DNA of 64,000 nt from Hydrogenovibrio crunogenus (GCF_004786015.1 NZ_CP032096.1:2356001-2420000); one strand, 5' to 3'; positions 51,337 to 64,000 are shown, counted from the stretch's first letter. Numbers and translations are program-made. Notes: a model not told the origin generated them from the letters alone.

Positions 51337-51828
51337 ATGAAAACGAAAAACCTATTGATCTCCAGTTTAATCGGCTTCATCAGCTTTTTTGGCATCACTC
51401 AAGCAGCACAGGCTGACAACCACAGCTATGGTCATCAAAAAGTGGTGTACCACATTAATTATGATAATGCGAAAAAGCAGTCTGGCACATTACGTAACAT
51501 TCAAAACCATATCAATGCCGTCGGTGCGGACAATCTTGATGTCCGAGTCGTACTGCATGGAAATGGACTTTCGTTGCTCTTAAAACCTGATGCTTTGAAA
51601 AACGTACCGAAGTTTAAAGCTGCCAATTCAACAACGGCAATGCAACAAAAAGTCGACAGCTTGAAAATGCAGGGCGTTCACTTCAATGTTTGTGCCAATA
51701 CCGTTAAGGGACGCAAAGTAGATATCAAGCATGATTTATATGATGTGGGCAATAAAGATGTCGTGCCGAGTGGTGTGGCGGAACTGGCTCATTTACAGCA
51801 GCAAGGTTTTGTCTATTTAAGACCGTAA
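51337..51828 (+). CDS. secreted DsrE-family protein 2
   Basis: 163 residues with a signal peptide (LIGFISFFGITQAAQA) and a COG1416-type domain: KVVYHINYD, VVLHGNGLSLLL, C119 in VHFNVCANTV, DVVPSGVAELAHLQQQGF. It is clearly a paralogue of the upstream DsrE protein and of the anti-sigma C-terminal domain. The two secreted proteins could form a hetero-oligomer or carry the signal read by the anti-sigma factor; that is inference. Confidence 0.82.
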   Translation: MKTKNLLISSLIGFISFFGITQAAQADNHSYGHQKVVYHINYDNAKKQSGTLRNIQNHINAVGADNLDVRVVLHGNGLSLLLKPDALKNVPKFKAANSTTAMQQKVDSLKMQGVHFNVCANTVKGRKVDIKHDLYDVGNKDVVPSGVAELAHLQQQGFVYLRP

Positions 51829-51889
51829 CTTTTTAGCTTTAATACGATACTAACGCATAAACACTTAAAATATATTAGAGAAGAGGCTT

Positions 51890-53191
51890 ATGAAAAAACA
51901 ATTTTTAGTCAAATTACTTCCTGCTGCAATCATTGCAGCAACCATGACAACACCTGCCCAAGCAGCTAACTGGTTAATGCTACAAGGAACGGAAGCAGAC
52001 CACCAAGCAGCTCGTGCAAAAGTATGGGGCTTTATTCAAGCAGAATATCAACAAACAGATAATACCAAGCTCAAGGCTGGTCCAGGAAAAGGAGAAAGCG
52101 CAGCCTTTAACCAAATCAAGCCTCAGAATAGTACTGCCAGCAGCTTTAATATTCGCCGTGCTCGTATCGGTGTGCGCGGTGCAAATTTACCACTTGATAA
52201 CAAAGTTAATTATTTTTTCTTAGCGGAATTTGGAAATAATGGGATTACCACGGGACAAAATGCTTCACAAGGTCAATTAACAGACGCAAGTGTGACTTTA
52301 AACCATATCCCTGGCGCTCGTGTTCGAGTCGGTCAATTTAAGACACCGGGCTCAGAAGAAGGGTTTCAGGGCGTCGCGGTCTTTAACTATATCAATTTCA
52401 CCAATATGACGGACCGTTTATTACTGGAACGCCACTTTGATAAATCGACAGGAAATTCGTCAAGAAACGGGCCGGTTGGTGCTTTCCGTGACCAAGGGAT
52501 TGAGGTATTTGACTCCTTTAAATACAAAGGCTGGGACACCAGTTATGCCGTAATGGTTGGGAATGGTAACGGCATTGGCCGAATCGATAATAATGAAGCT
52601 CGAGATACCTACCTTTATCTTTCAACCGAAATGGACATCAAAGGTGGTAAAAAAGGCCGCAAAAACGGGTTGAAATTCTATGTTTGGAATCAGGATGGTA
52701 AGCGCACCATCGATAATGGTGTCGAGAAAAACCGCACACGTTCAGGGTTAGGGACTACCTTCTTAAACAGTAAATACCGTTTCGCCGCCGAATATGTACA
52801 AGCCGACGGGATGATTTTTGGTGGAACAACAGGGGGAAGAACACCGGCTAATGGCGGAACATTTAATGTCTTCACTGACCAAAAAGCCGATGGTTACTAC
52901 TTAGACTTTGGCTATCGCATCATTCCAAAACTAGAGCTTAACCTGCGTTATGATGCCTTGGACAGCGCGACTGAAAAAGACTCTGCAACAGGTACGAATG
53001 CTGACAAATATCGTGAGTTCAGAACCACAACGCTCGGGGCACAGTATTTTGTTAATAAAAAGACTGTTATCAGAGCGAACTATGAAATTCGGGATATCAA
53101 AGCACCCAAAGCGCCATCAGGTGCACCGGTACATGATATTTTAAAAAGCCTGGATAATCGTTTAGCCCTTCAACTTTCTGTTGTTTTCTAA
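51890..53191 (+). CDS. OprP/OprO-type outer-membrane porin
   Basis: 433 residues with a signal peptide (AAIIAATMTTPAQA), then beta-barrel sequence: FNIRRARIGVRGANLP, KVNYFFLAEFG, ARVRVGQFKTPGSEEGF, and a C-terminal Phe (LALQLSVVF) as outer-membrane barrels require. This resembles phosphate-selective porins, but the anion may differ. It follows the DsrE genes by 62 bp, likely in the same regulon, so transport of an oxyanion or sulfur compound is possible. Confidence 0.85.
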   Translation: MKKQFLVKLLPAAIIAATMTTPAQAANWLMLQGTEADHQAARAKVWGFIQAEYQQTDNTKLKAGPGKGESAAFNQIKPQNSTASSFNIRRARIGVRGANLPLDNKVNYFFLAEFGNNGITTGQNASQGQLTDASVTLNHIPGARVRVGQFKTPGSEEGFQGVAVFNYINFTNMTDRLLLERHFDKSTGNSSRNGPVGAFRDQGIEVFDSFKYKGWDTSYAVMVGNGNGIGRIDNNEARDTYLYLSTEMDIKGGKKGRKNGLKFYVWNQDGKRTIDNGVEKNRTRSGLGTTFLNSKYRFAAEYVQADGMIFGGTTGGRTPANGGTFNVFTDQKADGYYLDFGYRIIPKLELNLRYDALDSATEKDSATGTNADKYREFRTTTLGAQYFVNKKTVIRANYEIRDIKAPKAPSGAPVHDILKSLDNRLALQLSVVF

Positions 53192-53220
53192 ACCGACCCT
53201 ACTTTTTATAACCTTCTTTG

Positions 53221-53251
53221 CCGATGCGGGTATGTTTAATATCCGCATCGG
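53221..53251 (+). other. hairpin after porin gene
   Basis: CCGATGCGG and CCGCATCGG pair perfectly (9 bp, 13-nt loop) but are followed by TAAAAATC, so this is not a standard terminator. Confidence 0.5.
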
Positions 53252-53309
53252 TAAAAATCTGTAATGTTCATCATTACATTATTTTTCGTTGCTTTTCTAA
53301 AGTGAATTA

Positions 53310-53341
53310 CCTGCTATAAATGTTTTATAGCAGGGTTTTTT
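53310..53341 (+). terminator. rho-independent terminator after porin
   Basis: CCTGCTATAAA/TTTATAGCAGG stem-loop followed by GTTTTTT. Confidence 0.88.
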
Positions 53342-54464
53342 ACCTCACCTGCTTACTGTCATCATAAAACTGCGCTTCCAACATCAATAAAATACTGGGA
53401 TCAGCTGTCTGAAAATTCGTATCTTCTCTGAAATCCACTCGTGGTTCTATTTCAAAAAATAACCATTTTTTATAAATGCGTTCTCGCCAGTTAACACCGG
53501 TATGATAGGCGGAAAGATGAAACCCAGGCGTTTGCGTATTCCAGTTCCACCCTAAATGGTAAGCCAACCCACGATGCACATTGACACGGTCATAGAAAAT
53601 AAAGTTGTGAGATAAATCATAGTACTGATCTTTATCCCACCAAGTCCCATTCGTTTCAGAGCGCCACAAATAACGGTTATTAACCTGGTAATCAAATATT
53701 TGACGAGAGTTCAGTCCGACCCCATCGTAATTTTCCCAAAATAAATCCTGGTACATTCGACTGTACCATTTCTTCGTCAATTGCCATTTATAACTTCCTT
53801 TCACCCTAACATAAGGATCTGGCTCAACAATATTGCGGAAGTTCAATCCAAAATCAAAATACGACTCGGTAAAGTCTTTTGTCTCTAGCAAAAAACGAAA
53901 CCCAACGGCGGTCGTACCATCTTGATTGGTTGAGGTCGCTGAGGTGTTATTATTAATCGCACTGGATGAGCTACCCTGCTCATCATTGGCTAACTCTTGC
54001 AAGGTATCCTCGGCCGAAGAAACCATTAAATGCCAGCGTTTATTAGTACGTGGCAAGACCACCTTCGCACGAAATTTTACTTGCGTATCGATCCCCCCAT
54101 CCGCATGAAACCGAATTGGAAACATAATATCCAATCGACTACCTCTTGTGCGATCAAAGGAATCATCGGTTCCGAAAAAATCGTCGGCTTCTTCTCCTAA
54201 GTCATCAACATACCCTCCTAACCATGAGTGCACACTGTCGAGATAATTTAAAGTGGAATTAATGAGCGGGCCTTTATGATCTTCCAAAAAATAATCTTTT
54301 TCGTCCGGCTGGGAAGTTGATTCTGATGAAGGATTTTTTTGGGAAGGTTCTTCAAGCGATTTAGAAGAATCGTCCGAAGAAGGCTGAGGCGTCTGGGCGA
54401 GTAGCAAAGAAGGCTGTAATAAACACAGCATTATCCATGGAAGAGTCTTGATCATCGTTTGCAA
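53340..54464 (-). CDS. hypothetical outer-membrane-like protein
   Basis: 374 residues with a signal peptide (LPWIMLCLLQPSLLLAQ), a Ser/Glu/Pro-rich linker (about residues 24-55) and a body of alternating aromatic beta segments (YFDFGLNFRNIV, KWYSRMYQDLFWENY, HNFIFYDRVNVHRGLAYHLGW, KWLFFEIEPRVDF), which suggests an outer-membrane beta-barrel. The C-terminus (SKQVR) is not the usual terminal Phe. Function not recognised. Convergent with the porin. Confidence 0.65.
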   Translation of the reverse strand: MQTMIKTLPWIMLCLLQPSLLLAQTPQPSSDDSSKSLEEPSQKNPSSESTSQPDEKDYFLEDHKGPLINSTLNYLDSVHSWLGGYVDDLGEEADDFFGTDDSFDRTRGSRLDIMFPIRFHADGGIDTQVKFRAKVVLPRTNKRWHLMVSSAEDTLQELANDEQGSSSSAINNNTSATSTNQDGTTAVGFRFLLETKDFTESYFDFGLNFRNIVEPDPYVRVKGSYKWQLTKKWYSRMYQDLFWENYDGVGLNSRQIFDYQVNNRYLWRSETNGTWWDKDQYYDLSHNFIFYDRVNVHRGLAYHLGWNWNTQTPGFHLSAYHTGVNWRERIYKKWLFFEIEPRVDFREDTNFQTADPSILLMLEAQFYDDSKQVR

Positions 54465-54636
54465 AAGTATGCCCCAGCTTTCTCATCAAAACCTTGCTTA
54501 AATAAGCGCATTTTATTCTTAATTCTACTTATTCAGAAAGGGCTTTTCTTATATTAAGGGATTCCGTATCACTCTACAAGAAGAACTGAATTAAGCATTG
54601 GATACATTAAACCATTTCAATACGAACAATGAACCA

Positions 54637-55494
54637 TTACAACGTATCGAGCATAATCCCAATCAAAATCACCAGACCGACCCAGTGATTATTTAAGAAC
54701 GCTTTAAAGGCTTTTTGTGGCTGGTCAAAACTCAATAGATATTGATGATAAACAAAGAACCCTGCCGCAATCAAAACCGAGCCATAATAAGGCCATGACA
54801 ACCCAAACAAATCACCGATCCAAAGAAACCCCAACAGCATAATCGCCTGAAACAAACCGATGATTTCTTGAACGCGATCACCAAATAAAATCGCTGTCGA
54901 TTTAATTCCCAGCTTTACATCATCTTCTTTATCCGCAACGGCATATGCCGTATCGTACACCAGCGCCCAGACTAACGTCACTCCGAAAATTACCCAGGCC
55001 TGCCAAGGCACTTGATTTTGGATGGCGGCAAATGCCATCGGAATGGCCCATGCAAACGCAGCTCCTAAAAAAGCCTGTGGCCAAAACGTATGGCGCTTCA
55101 TAAAAGGATAGAGAATCGCCAACCCCACCGCACCGAGTGATAATAGGATTGTAAAAGGATTCAAAAACAAAACCAGCCCAAAGGCTAGCAAGCAGAGCAT
55201 GAAAAAAAATCTTAGCGCTTGTCGTTCCGTTAACTGTCCTGTCGCCAGTGGTCGAGCACACGTTCGGGCGACATAACCATCAAAATGACGATCGGCATAA
55301 TCATTAATGACACACCCAGCTGAACGCATAATGACGGCGCCCAGTATAAAGATAATCAAAATAGAAAGTGGCGGCATACCGTCTGCAGCCAACCACAACG
55401 CCCATAAAGCTGGCCACAATACCAAGTAAATACCAACTGGGCGATCGATGCGGGTCAGTTGAAGATAGGCTTGCAATTGCTGTTTGTGGATCAT
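54637..55494 (-). CDS. ubiA: 4-hydroxybenzoate polyprenyltransferase
   Basis: 285 residues, an integral membrane prenyltransferase with the two Mg-diphosphate motifs: NDYADRHFD and DKEDDVKLG. It joins 4-hydroxybenzoate (from UbiC) to the polyprenyl chain in ubiquinone synthesis. Its ATG overlaps the stop of the upstream 90-residue gene by 4 bp. Confidence 0.94.
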   Translation of the reverse strand: MIHKQQLQAYLQLTRIDRPVGIYLVLWPALWALWLAADGMPPLSILIIFILGAVIMRSAGCVINDYADRHFDGYVARTCARPLATGQLTERQALRFFFMLCLLAFGLVLFLNPFTILLSLGAVGLAILYPFMKRHTFWPQAFLGAAFAWAIPMAFAAIQNQVPWQAWVIFGVTLVWALVYDTAYAVADKEDDVKLGIKSTAILFGDRVQEIIGLFQAIMLLGFLWIGDLFGLSWPYYGSVLIAAGFFVYHQYLLSFDQPQKAFKAFLNNHWVGLVILIGIMLDTL

Positions 55495-55763
55495 TCGTCC
55501 GTTATCTCAGCTACGACAGAGTCAATCAAAGGCTTGGCAGCTGGATTCATCTCAAGGTACGCTTCCAACTGACCTTGATTATCGGAGTAATGTAACCAGA
55601 CTTTCGCCATCTTATCATCCACTTGTTTCTGCCAATGCATTACATAAGCCCAACCGATAAACTGGCTTTGTCCACCTTCTTGAGACACCATTTCCCATTC
55701 ATGGTGCTGCATTTGTTTTTGAAATGGCTCTGCTTGTGAAGGAGAAATTGTCAGATAAATCAT
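55491..55763 (-). CDS. hypothetical protein upstream of ubiA
   Basis: 90 residues from the ATG at 55763, with GAGG five to six bases upstream; a longer frame to 55847 runs back over the CCAGGCCTGG palindrome and the end of glmU and is unlikely. Compact alpha/beta sequence rich in Gln and Trp (WEMVSQEGGQSQFIGWAYVM), without signal or membrane helix. Translationally coupled to ubiA. No family recognised. Confidence 0.6.
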   Translation of the reverse strand: MIYLTISPSQAEPFQKQMQHHEWEMVSQEGGQSQFIGWAYVMHWQKQVDDKMAKVWLHYSDNQGQLEAYLEMNPAAKPLIDSVVAEITDE

Positions 55764-55805
55764 ACTGACCTCTTTTAGTGAGTAGTTTGTTAATGCTAAA
55801 AACAA

Positions 55806-55815
55806 CCAGGCCTGG
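55806..55815. repeat. CCAGGCCTGG palindrome, copy 8
   Basis: Intergenic, just outside the glmU stop. Confidence 0.85.
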
Positions 55816-55822
55816 CTGATAT

Positions 55823-57187
55823 TTACTGTTTTGTCGGTTTCTGCCAACCTTTGATAGTCAACTGTTTGCTTCGTGATAATGTAAGTGTATCTGCTGGTGC
55901 ATTTTTGGTAATGGTCGACCCAGCACCGATTGTGGCATCTGATTCAATTGTCACAGGAGCAACCAATTGTGAATCTGAACCAATAAACACATTATCGCCA
56001 ATCACGGTCTGGTGCTTATTCACACCATCGTAATTGCAGGTGATCGTACCCGCGCCAATATTCACTCCAGCTCCCATTTTCGTGTCGCCAATATAAGAGA
56101 GGTGATTCACTTTAGAGCTTGAACCGATTTGGGCTTTTTTGGTTTCAACAAAATTACCAATTTTCACTTCTGAACTCAATTCAGTCCCTGGTCGAAGACG
56201 GGCATAAGGGCCAATTTCACACCTCTGACCAATCTGTGCATCTTCTATATGAGAAAAAGACTTAACTTGGGTGCCTGATTGAATGACTGCGTTTTTAATT
56301 ACGCAGTTCGGTCCAATGGATACATGGTCTTCTAAAATGACAGAGCCTTCAAAGATGACATTCGCATCAATGGTGACATCCTGTCCAACTGTCAATTCTC
56401 CTCGAATATCCAGACGTGAGGCGTCTAATAATGTCACGCCCTTTTCCATCAAGTCTTCCGCTAATAAAGTTTGATATTGTCTTTCTAAAGATTGGAGCTG
56501 AGATTTATTATTGACACCTAGCACTTCTATTTCAGACGCAGGTTGCGTGGTATGCACTTCAAATCCATCCTGAACACACATCTCGATAATATCCGTCAGG
56601 TAATACTCACCTTGTGCATTACTATTTGAGAGCTGGCCTAACCATTTTTTCAGATAATGACCTTTAACAGCCATGATGCCGGTATTCACTTCCTGAATGG
56701 CTTTTTGTTCAAATGACGCATCTTTTTCTTCTACGATGGCTTGCACAAGATGATGTTGGTTGCGAACAATGCGACCATAACCACTCGGGTTGTCTAAATT
56801 AATCGTCAACAATGCTAATGGGTGGGTCTCATCTACCAAATTCAATAAATCCGTTAAGGTATTTTGCTGTGTTAACGGCACATCACCATAAAGAATTAAA
56901 ACTGTATCGTTATCATCATAATGTGCATTCCCCTGAACCACAGCATGCCCTGTACCCAACTGTTCTAATTGCTCAGCATAACAAATCCCTTCCTGACCGA
57001 TGGTTTCAACGACTTGGTTGGCGCCATGCCCAATAACGGTGATAATCGGTTCATTGGTTAATTTTTGAGCCGTCGTAATGACGTGAGACAATAAAGGCTT
57101 CTGCGCCAACGGTTGTAACACTTTAGGCAAGTTAGAGCGCATACGCGTACCCTTTCCTGCAGCTAAAATAATGACTTTTAAAGACAT
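55823..57187 (-). CDS. glmU: bifunctional UDP-N-acetylglucosamine pyrophosphorylase / GlcN-1-P acetyltransferase
   Basis: 454 residues: N-terminal uridyltransferase (IILAAGKGTRMRSNLPKVL, LYGDVPL, VNTGIMAV) and C-terminal left-handed beta helix of hexapeptide repeats with the acetyltransferase site (GNFVETKKAQIG, KVNHLSYIGDTKMGAGVNIG, TCNYDGVNKHQT). It supplies UDP-GlcNAc for peptidoglycan and lipid A. It follows the atp operon terminator, as in many gammaproteobacteria. Confidence 0.97.
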   Translation of the reverse strand: MSLKVIILAAGKGTRMRSNLPKVLQPLAQKPLLSHVITTAQKLTNEPIITVIGHGANQVVETIGQEGICYAEQLEQLGTGHAVVQGNAHYDDNDTVLILYGDVPLTQQNTLTDLLNLVDETHPLALLTINLDNPSGYGRIVRNQHHLVQAIVEEKDASFEQKAIQEVNTGIMAVKGHYLKKWLGQLSNSNAQGEYYLTDIIEMCVQDGFEVHTTQPASEIEVLGVNNKSQLQSLERQYQTLLAEDLMEKGVTLLDASRLDIRGELTVGQDVTIDANVIFEGSVILEDHVSIGPNCVIKNAVIQSGTQVKSFSHIEDAQIGQRCEIGPYARLRPGTELSSEVKIGNFVETKKAQIGSSSKVNHLSYIGDTKMGAGVNIGAGTITCNYDGVNKHQTVIGDNVFIGSDSQLVAPVTIESDATIGAGSTITKNAPADTLTLSRSKQLTIKGWQKPTKQ

Positions 57188-57262
57188 GTAGGGCTCCTAG
57201 AAAACCTTTAAAACAGCTAACAAAGTTATCTTATTGTATAAAATAATTTTGCCAGCGGTTCT

Positions 57263-57290
57263 AAAAAAAAAGCACCCGAAGGTGCTTTTC
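57263..57290 (-). terminator. rho-independent terminator of atp operon
   Basis: On the minus strand AAAGCACC-TTCG-GGTGCTTT with a UUCG tetraloop followed by a long T-run. Just past atpC. Confidence 0.93.
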
Positions 57291-57308
57291 TTTAATAGAA
57301 AAATTGAT

Positions 57309-57743
57309 TTAAGACAATCCTGTCTTGTGTAAACGATCACGTAACTTAGTAATCGTCTGAATTTGCGCAACGGCTTCTGCCAATTCGATTTGAGCACGCG
57401 CAATATCCGTATCGGTTTTGGCTTGCTGCATCGCATCTTCAGCACGACGTTTCGCTTCTTCAGCCGCAGCTTGATCCAGATCTTCTGCACGAATTGCCGT
57501 GTCCGCTAGAATGGTGACAACACTTGGTTGAACTTCTAGCACACCACTGTTGATAAAGAAGTTATCTTCTTCATCACCACTGACAACTCGTACTTGACCA
57601 GGCTTTAACTGCGTTAACAACTGGGTATGTTTTGGCAGGATGCCGACTTCACCATCGGCAGCCTGTGCAAAGACCATATCCGCTTTACCAGAGAACAAAG
57701 ATCCTTCAGCACTTACAATATCGACTTGCATTGAGACTGCCAT
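57309..57743 (-). CDS. atpC: ATP synthase F1 epsilon subunit
   Basis: 144 residues from the ATG at 57743 (AAGGA upstream). Beta-sandwich N-terminus (MQVDIVSAEGSLFSG, ADGEVGILPKHTQLLTQLKPG) and helical hairpin C-terminus (AEEAKRRAEDAMQQAKT). Central-stalk and regulatory subunit; last gene of the atp operon. Confidence 0.96.
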   Translation of the reverse strand: MAVSMQVDIVSAEGSLFSGKADMVFAQAADGEVGILPKHTQLLTQLKPGQVRVVSGDEEDNFFINSGVLEVQPSVVTILADTAIRAEDLDQAAAEEAKRRAEDAMQQAKTDTDIARAQIELAEAVAQIQTITKLRDRLHKTGLS

Positions 57744-57749
57744 AATCAA

Positions 57750-60025
<2,276 letters not shown>

Positions 60026-60038
60026 GGCCTACCCCTTC

Positions 60039-61580
60039 TTAATAAACGCCGTTTGCTTTAAAAGCATCGATCATTGCTTTAACTTCTGAAATGATTTCAT
60101 CATTCCAGTCACCTTTAGCATTAATCTTCGCAGCCAAGTCAGCATTGTTAGAATTTAGATAGGCATGTAAAGCCGCTTCGAAATCTAGTACTTTTTCGAC
60201 TTCAACATCGTCTAGGTACCCTTCGTTTGCAGCGTATAAAGATACAGCCATCTCAGCGATAGATAAAGGTGAATACTGCATCTGCTTCATTAACTCAGTT
60301 ACGCGCTTACCACGCTCTAACTGTGCTTTTGTCGCAGGATCAAGATCAGATGCGAACTGAGCAAATGCTGCTAATTCACGATACTGAGCCAAATCTAGAC
60401 GGATACCACCACCTAATTTCTTGATTGCTTTAGTCTGTGCAGAACCACCAACACGTGATACTGATAGACCCGCATTAACAGCAGGACGGATACCTTGAGA
60501 GAACAAACCTGTTTCAAGGAAGATCTGACCATCTGTAATCGAAATTACGTTAGTCGGTACGAATGCAGATACGTCACCCGCTTGTGTTTCAATAATCGGT
60601 AAGGCTGTTAATGAACCAGTTTTACCTTTGACTTCACCGTTCGTAAACTTCTCAACATAGTCAGCGTTTACACGAGCAGCACGCTCTAGTAGACGTGAAT
60701 GTAGATAGAATACATCACCAGGGAATGCTTCACGTCCTGGTGGACGACGAAGTAACAATGAAATTTGACGATATGCTTGAGCTTGCTTAGTTAAGTCATC
60801 ATAGATGATTAACGCATCTTCACCGCGGTCACGATAGTATTCACCCATCGCACAACCCGCATAAGCAGCTAAATATTGCAGAGCAGCTGGATCTGAAGCA
60901 TTTGCCGCAACGATAACCGTGTTATCCATCGCACCATACTCTTCAAGCTTACGTGCAACATTGTTAACTGTTGATGCTTTTTGGCCCATTGCAACGTAGA
61001 TACATTTCACGCCAGTATTTTTCTGTGAAATGATCGCATCGATTGCAATCGCAGTTTTACCCGTTTGACGGTCACCGATAATCAACTCACGCTGACCACG
61101 CCCAACAGGAATCATCGAGTCAATTGACTTGATACCTGTCATCATTGGCTCATCAACTGATTGACGCTCGATAACACCCGGTGCGATACGTTCGATTGGT
61201 GAAGTGACTTTCGCGTCAATTGAACCTTTACCGTCGATTGGACGACCTAAACCGTCAACAACACGACCATTCAGTTCTGGACCTACTGGTACTTCTAAAA
61301 TACGTCCGGTACAAGTTACCTTGTCACCTTCAGAGATGTGCTCATATTCACCTAGTACAACAACCCCTACAGAATCACGCTCAAGGTTAAGCGCCATACC
61401 GAAAGTGGCTTCGTCGAATTGAACCATCTCACCATACATTACATCTGACACGCCATGAATAAGAGCGATACCGTCAGCGATACTGACAACCGTTCCTTCA
61501 CTGCCAGACTCTGCAGCACCGTCAAACCCTTTAATACGGTCTTTGATTAGGTTGCTGATTTCAGAGGCATTCAATTGCAT
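60039..61580 (-). CDS. atpA: ATP synthase F1 alpha subunit
   Basis: 513 residues, usual length. Walker [16 protein letters not shown], arginine finger region [15 protein letters not shown]-terminus [16 protein letters not shown]. Non-catalytic nucleotide-binding subunit. Confidence 0.98.
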   Translation of the reverse strand: MQLNASEISNLIKDRIKGFDGAAESGSEGTVVSIADGIALIHGVSDVMYGEMVQFDEATFGMALNLERDSVGVVVLGEYEHISEGDKVTCTGRILEVPVGPELNGRVVDGLGRPIDGKGSIDAKVTSPIERIAPGVIERQSVDEPMMTGIKSIDSMIPVGRGQRELIIGDRQTGKTAIAIDAIISQKNTGVKCIYVAMGQKASTVNNVARKLEEYGAMDNTVIVAANASDPAALQYLAAYAGCAMGEYYRDRGEDALIIYDDLTKQAQAYRQISLLLRRPPGREAFPGDVFYLHSRLLERAARVNADYVEKFTNGEVKGKTGSLTALPIIETQAGDVSAFVPTNVISITDGQIFLETGLFSQGIRPAVNAGLSVSRVGGSAQTKAIKKLGGGIRLDLAQYRELAAFAQFASDLDPATKAQLERGKRVTELMKQMQYSPLSIAEMAVSLYAANEGYLDDVEVEKVLDFEAALHAYLNSNNADLAAKINAKGDWNDEIISEVKAMIDAFKANGVY

Positions 61581-61595
61581 GTGTGTTCCTCTCCA

Positions 61596-62132
61596 TTATT
61601 GGGCGATTGCTGCGCCAAGTTTGTTAAGTTGTGAAAGTGCTGAACCGTCAACGACCCAGTCACCTACTTTAATCTTAATGCCTGAGATCAAGCTTGCATC
61701 TTCTTCATAAGTGATCTCAACTTCAGCGTCAAACTTAGCATTTAAAGCAGCACTTAATTTCTTCTTCTGCTCAACTGTCGCTTTTCTAGCTGAAATAACA
61801 GTCGCTCTAACACGTTTATCTTCCGCTGCTTTCAATTCTTCGAAAACTTCTGCAACTTCTGATAATGCATCTAAACGCTTGTTTTCCGCCATAACAGTCA
61901 AAAGGTTTTTAACTTCAGAATTCAGATTTGAATCCATAACATCAACTAGAAGTTTTAATACGTCTTCTGATGTTACAGAAGGGTTAACCATATATGCTGT
62001 CATTGATTCATCCGAAGCAATGGCAGATAAGTTAGCTAACTGCTCTGACCATTCTGCAAGTTTACCTTCTTCCTTAGCCACTTCAAAAGCAGCTTCAGCG
62101 TACGGTCTTGCAATTGTTATTAATTCTGCCAT
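61596..62132 (-). CDS. atpH: ATP synthase F1 delta subunit
   Basis: 178 residues: helical N-terminal domain (ITIARPYAEAAFEVAKEEGK) and C-terminal sequence (SGIKIKVGDWVVDGSALSQL). Joins F1 to the b-subunit stator. Between atpF and atpA, as usual. Confidence 0.96.
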   Translation of the reverse strand: MAELITIARPYAEAAFEVAKEEGKLAEWSEQLANLSAIASDESMTAYMVNPSVTSEDVLKLLVDVMDSNLNSEVKNLLTVMAENKRLDALSEVAEVFEELKAAEDKRVRATVISARKATVEQKKKLSAALNAKFDAEVEITYEEDASLISGIKIKVGDWVVDGSALSQLNKLGAAIAQ

Positions 62133-62142
62133 AGAGTTATCC

Positions 62143-62613
62143 TTAGATTGATTTTACTAAGGTTTCAAGCATGTCGTTATGTGCTGCTGCATCAACTTCT
62201 TTATTAAGAATTTTTTCTGCACCAGAAACAACTAGAGTTGAAACTTCTTTACGAAGATCTTCTCTTGCACGACTCACTTCTTGCTCTAATTCTGCTTGGG
62301 CGGCAGCTTTAATGCGGTCAGCTTCTTCAGTGGCTTTGATTTTCGCATCTTCTACGATCTCAGAACCTCTTTTTTCTGCTTGACTCAACACATTTTGAGC
62401 TTGAGCTTTAGCTTCTTTCAGTACTTCTTTAGCACGTTGTTCAGCTAATTCAAGTTCATGCTTACCTTTCTCAGCGGCAGAAAGTCCGTCAGCGATTTTC
62501 TTTTGACGGTCTTCCATTAACTTTGAAAGCGGCCCCCACAGCACTTTATTCACAAACCAAATCAATAGCACAAAAGCAATGATCTGGATGAGAAGCGTTG
62601 CGTTAATACTCAC
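62143..62613 (-). CDS. atpF: ATP synthase F0 b subunit
   Basis: 156 residues: N-terminal membrane helix ([20 protein letters not shown]) then a long charged coiled coil ([19 protein letters not shown]). Peripheral stalk. Confidence 0.97.
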   Translation of the reverse strand: MSINATLLIQIIAFVLLIWFVNKVLWGPLSKLMEDRQKKIADGLSAAEKGKHELELAEQRAKEVLKEAKAQAQNVLSQAEKRGSEIVEDAKIKATEEADRIKAAAQAELEQEVSRAREDLRKEVSTLVVSGAEKILNKEVDAAAHNDMLETLVKSI

Positions 62614-62674
62614 AGTGGTTACCTCGCCATTCGTTTATTAAAAATAATTCTTGGGGTTATGAAAACCGCTTAGA

Positions 62675-62959
<285 letters not shown>

Positions 62960-63109
62960 TTAGATTACTCCTTAAAGTTTAAAGTTAAAGTTAAAAAAGC
63001 TTTTTACCTAATGTCGTCTCGACTAATGAAACTAAGTAGGTAGGTGCGCTTAAACCTTTTGAAAGAGTCCGAAGACCCTCCCTATTCCTTTTATTATCTA
63101 TCTAGCGGA

Positions 63110-64000
<891 letters not shown>

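Noticed and set aside
53221-53251. terminator call for the first hairpin after the porin
   Set aside because: No T-run follows; the next hairpin at 53310 has one.
61711-62151. 146-residue Ser/Thr-rich frame on the plus strand
   Set aside because: Shadow of atpH; low-complexity composition produced by the opposite strand.

Overview
The window looks like about 64 kb of chromosome from a marine, sulfur-oxidising gammaproteobacterium of the Thiomicrospira/Hydrogenovibrio/Thiomicrorhabdus type. That placement is inferred from moderate GC, protein flavour, an 8-amino-Kdo lipid A pathway, flagellar and c-di-GMP genes and DsrE-family sulfur-type proteins; no rRNA or other phylogenetic marker was tested. 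Most of it is orderly core genome, interrupted by one accessory block at the left and several compact regulatory or stress cassettes.

Region 1 (1-10.9 kb) is an accessory/defence block. It holds a zinc-ribbon plus WYL-regulator pair, a truncated unknown gene, an IS3-family element, and a leftward operon encoding a two-nuclease DUF2779 protein, a HEPN protein and type I restriction-modification subunits HsdM and HsdS. HsdS is cut by the IS at the start of its second recognition domain, and no hsdR is visible. A tyrosine integrase, an excisionase-like protein and a divergent HTH regulator follow. The block ends next to tRNA-Phe(GAA) and tRNA-Leu(UAG).

Region 2 (11-20 kb) is a photo-oxidative/membrane-stress cassette. 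It has SDR and SnoaL-like genes on one strand, and an FAD oxidoreductase, DUF1365, cyclopropane-fatty-acid synthase, a chalcone-isomerase-like protein, CPD photolyase and a MerR regulator on the other. A short LOV blue-light photoreceptor is convergent at the end. The same 11-bp-spaced TGTATA direct repeat lies at the divergent promoter and in front of merR.

Region 3 (20-37 kb) is mostly housekeeping: a Bax-like lipoprotein, luxS-mtnN, a GGDEF/degenerate-EAL protein, purT, an orphan FliS-like gene, rpoH with a CIRCE operator, a hexose-6-phosphate mutarotase with aroB-aroK, then gmk-kdnA-kdnB-kdsB-waaA (8-amino-Kdo synthesis and transfer) and rpoZ-spoT.

Region 4 (37-49 kb) holds a tandem-Cache sensor with no output domain, a four-gene Mn/Fe ABC transporter whose first permease is fused to a DtxR-type repressor (as in chlamydial YtgCR), ridA, an ammonium channel fused to a diguanylate cyclase, a monooxygenase-like gene, recG and ubiC.

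Region 5 (49-53.5 kb) is the most novel-looking part. An ECF sigma factor is paired with a membrane anti-sigma factor whose periplasmic half is a DsrE-like domain. Divergent from it are two secreted DsrE-family proteins and an OprP-type porin. A perfect FNR-type box and an ECF-like promoter lie between the two units. Region 6 (53-64 kb) has an outer-membrane-like protein, ubiA, glmU and the atp operon (reading leftward atpB-E-F-H-A-G-D-C) with its terminator. A 10-bp palindrome, CCAGGCCTGG, occurs eight times across the window.
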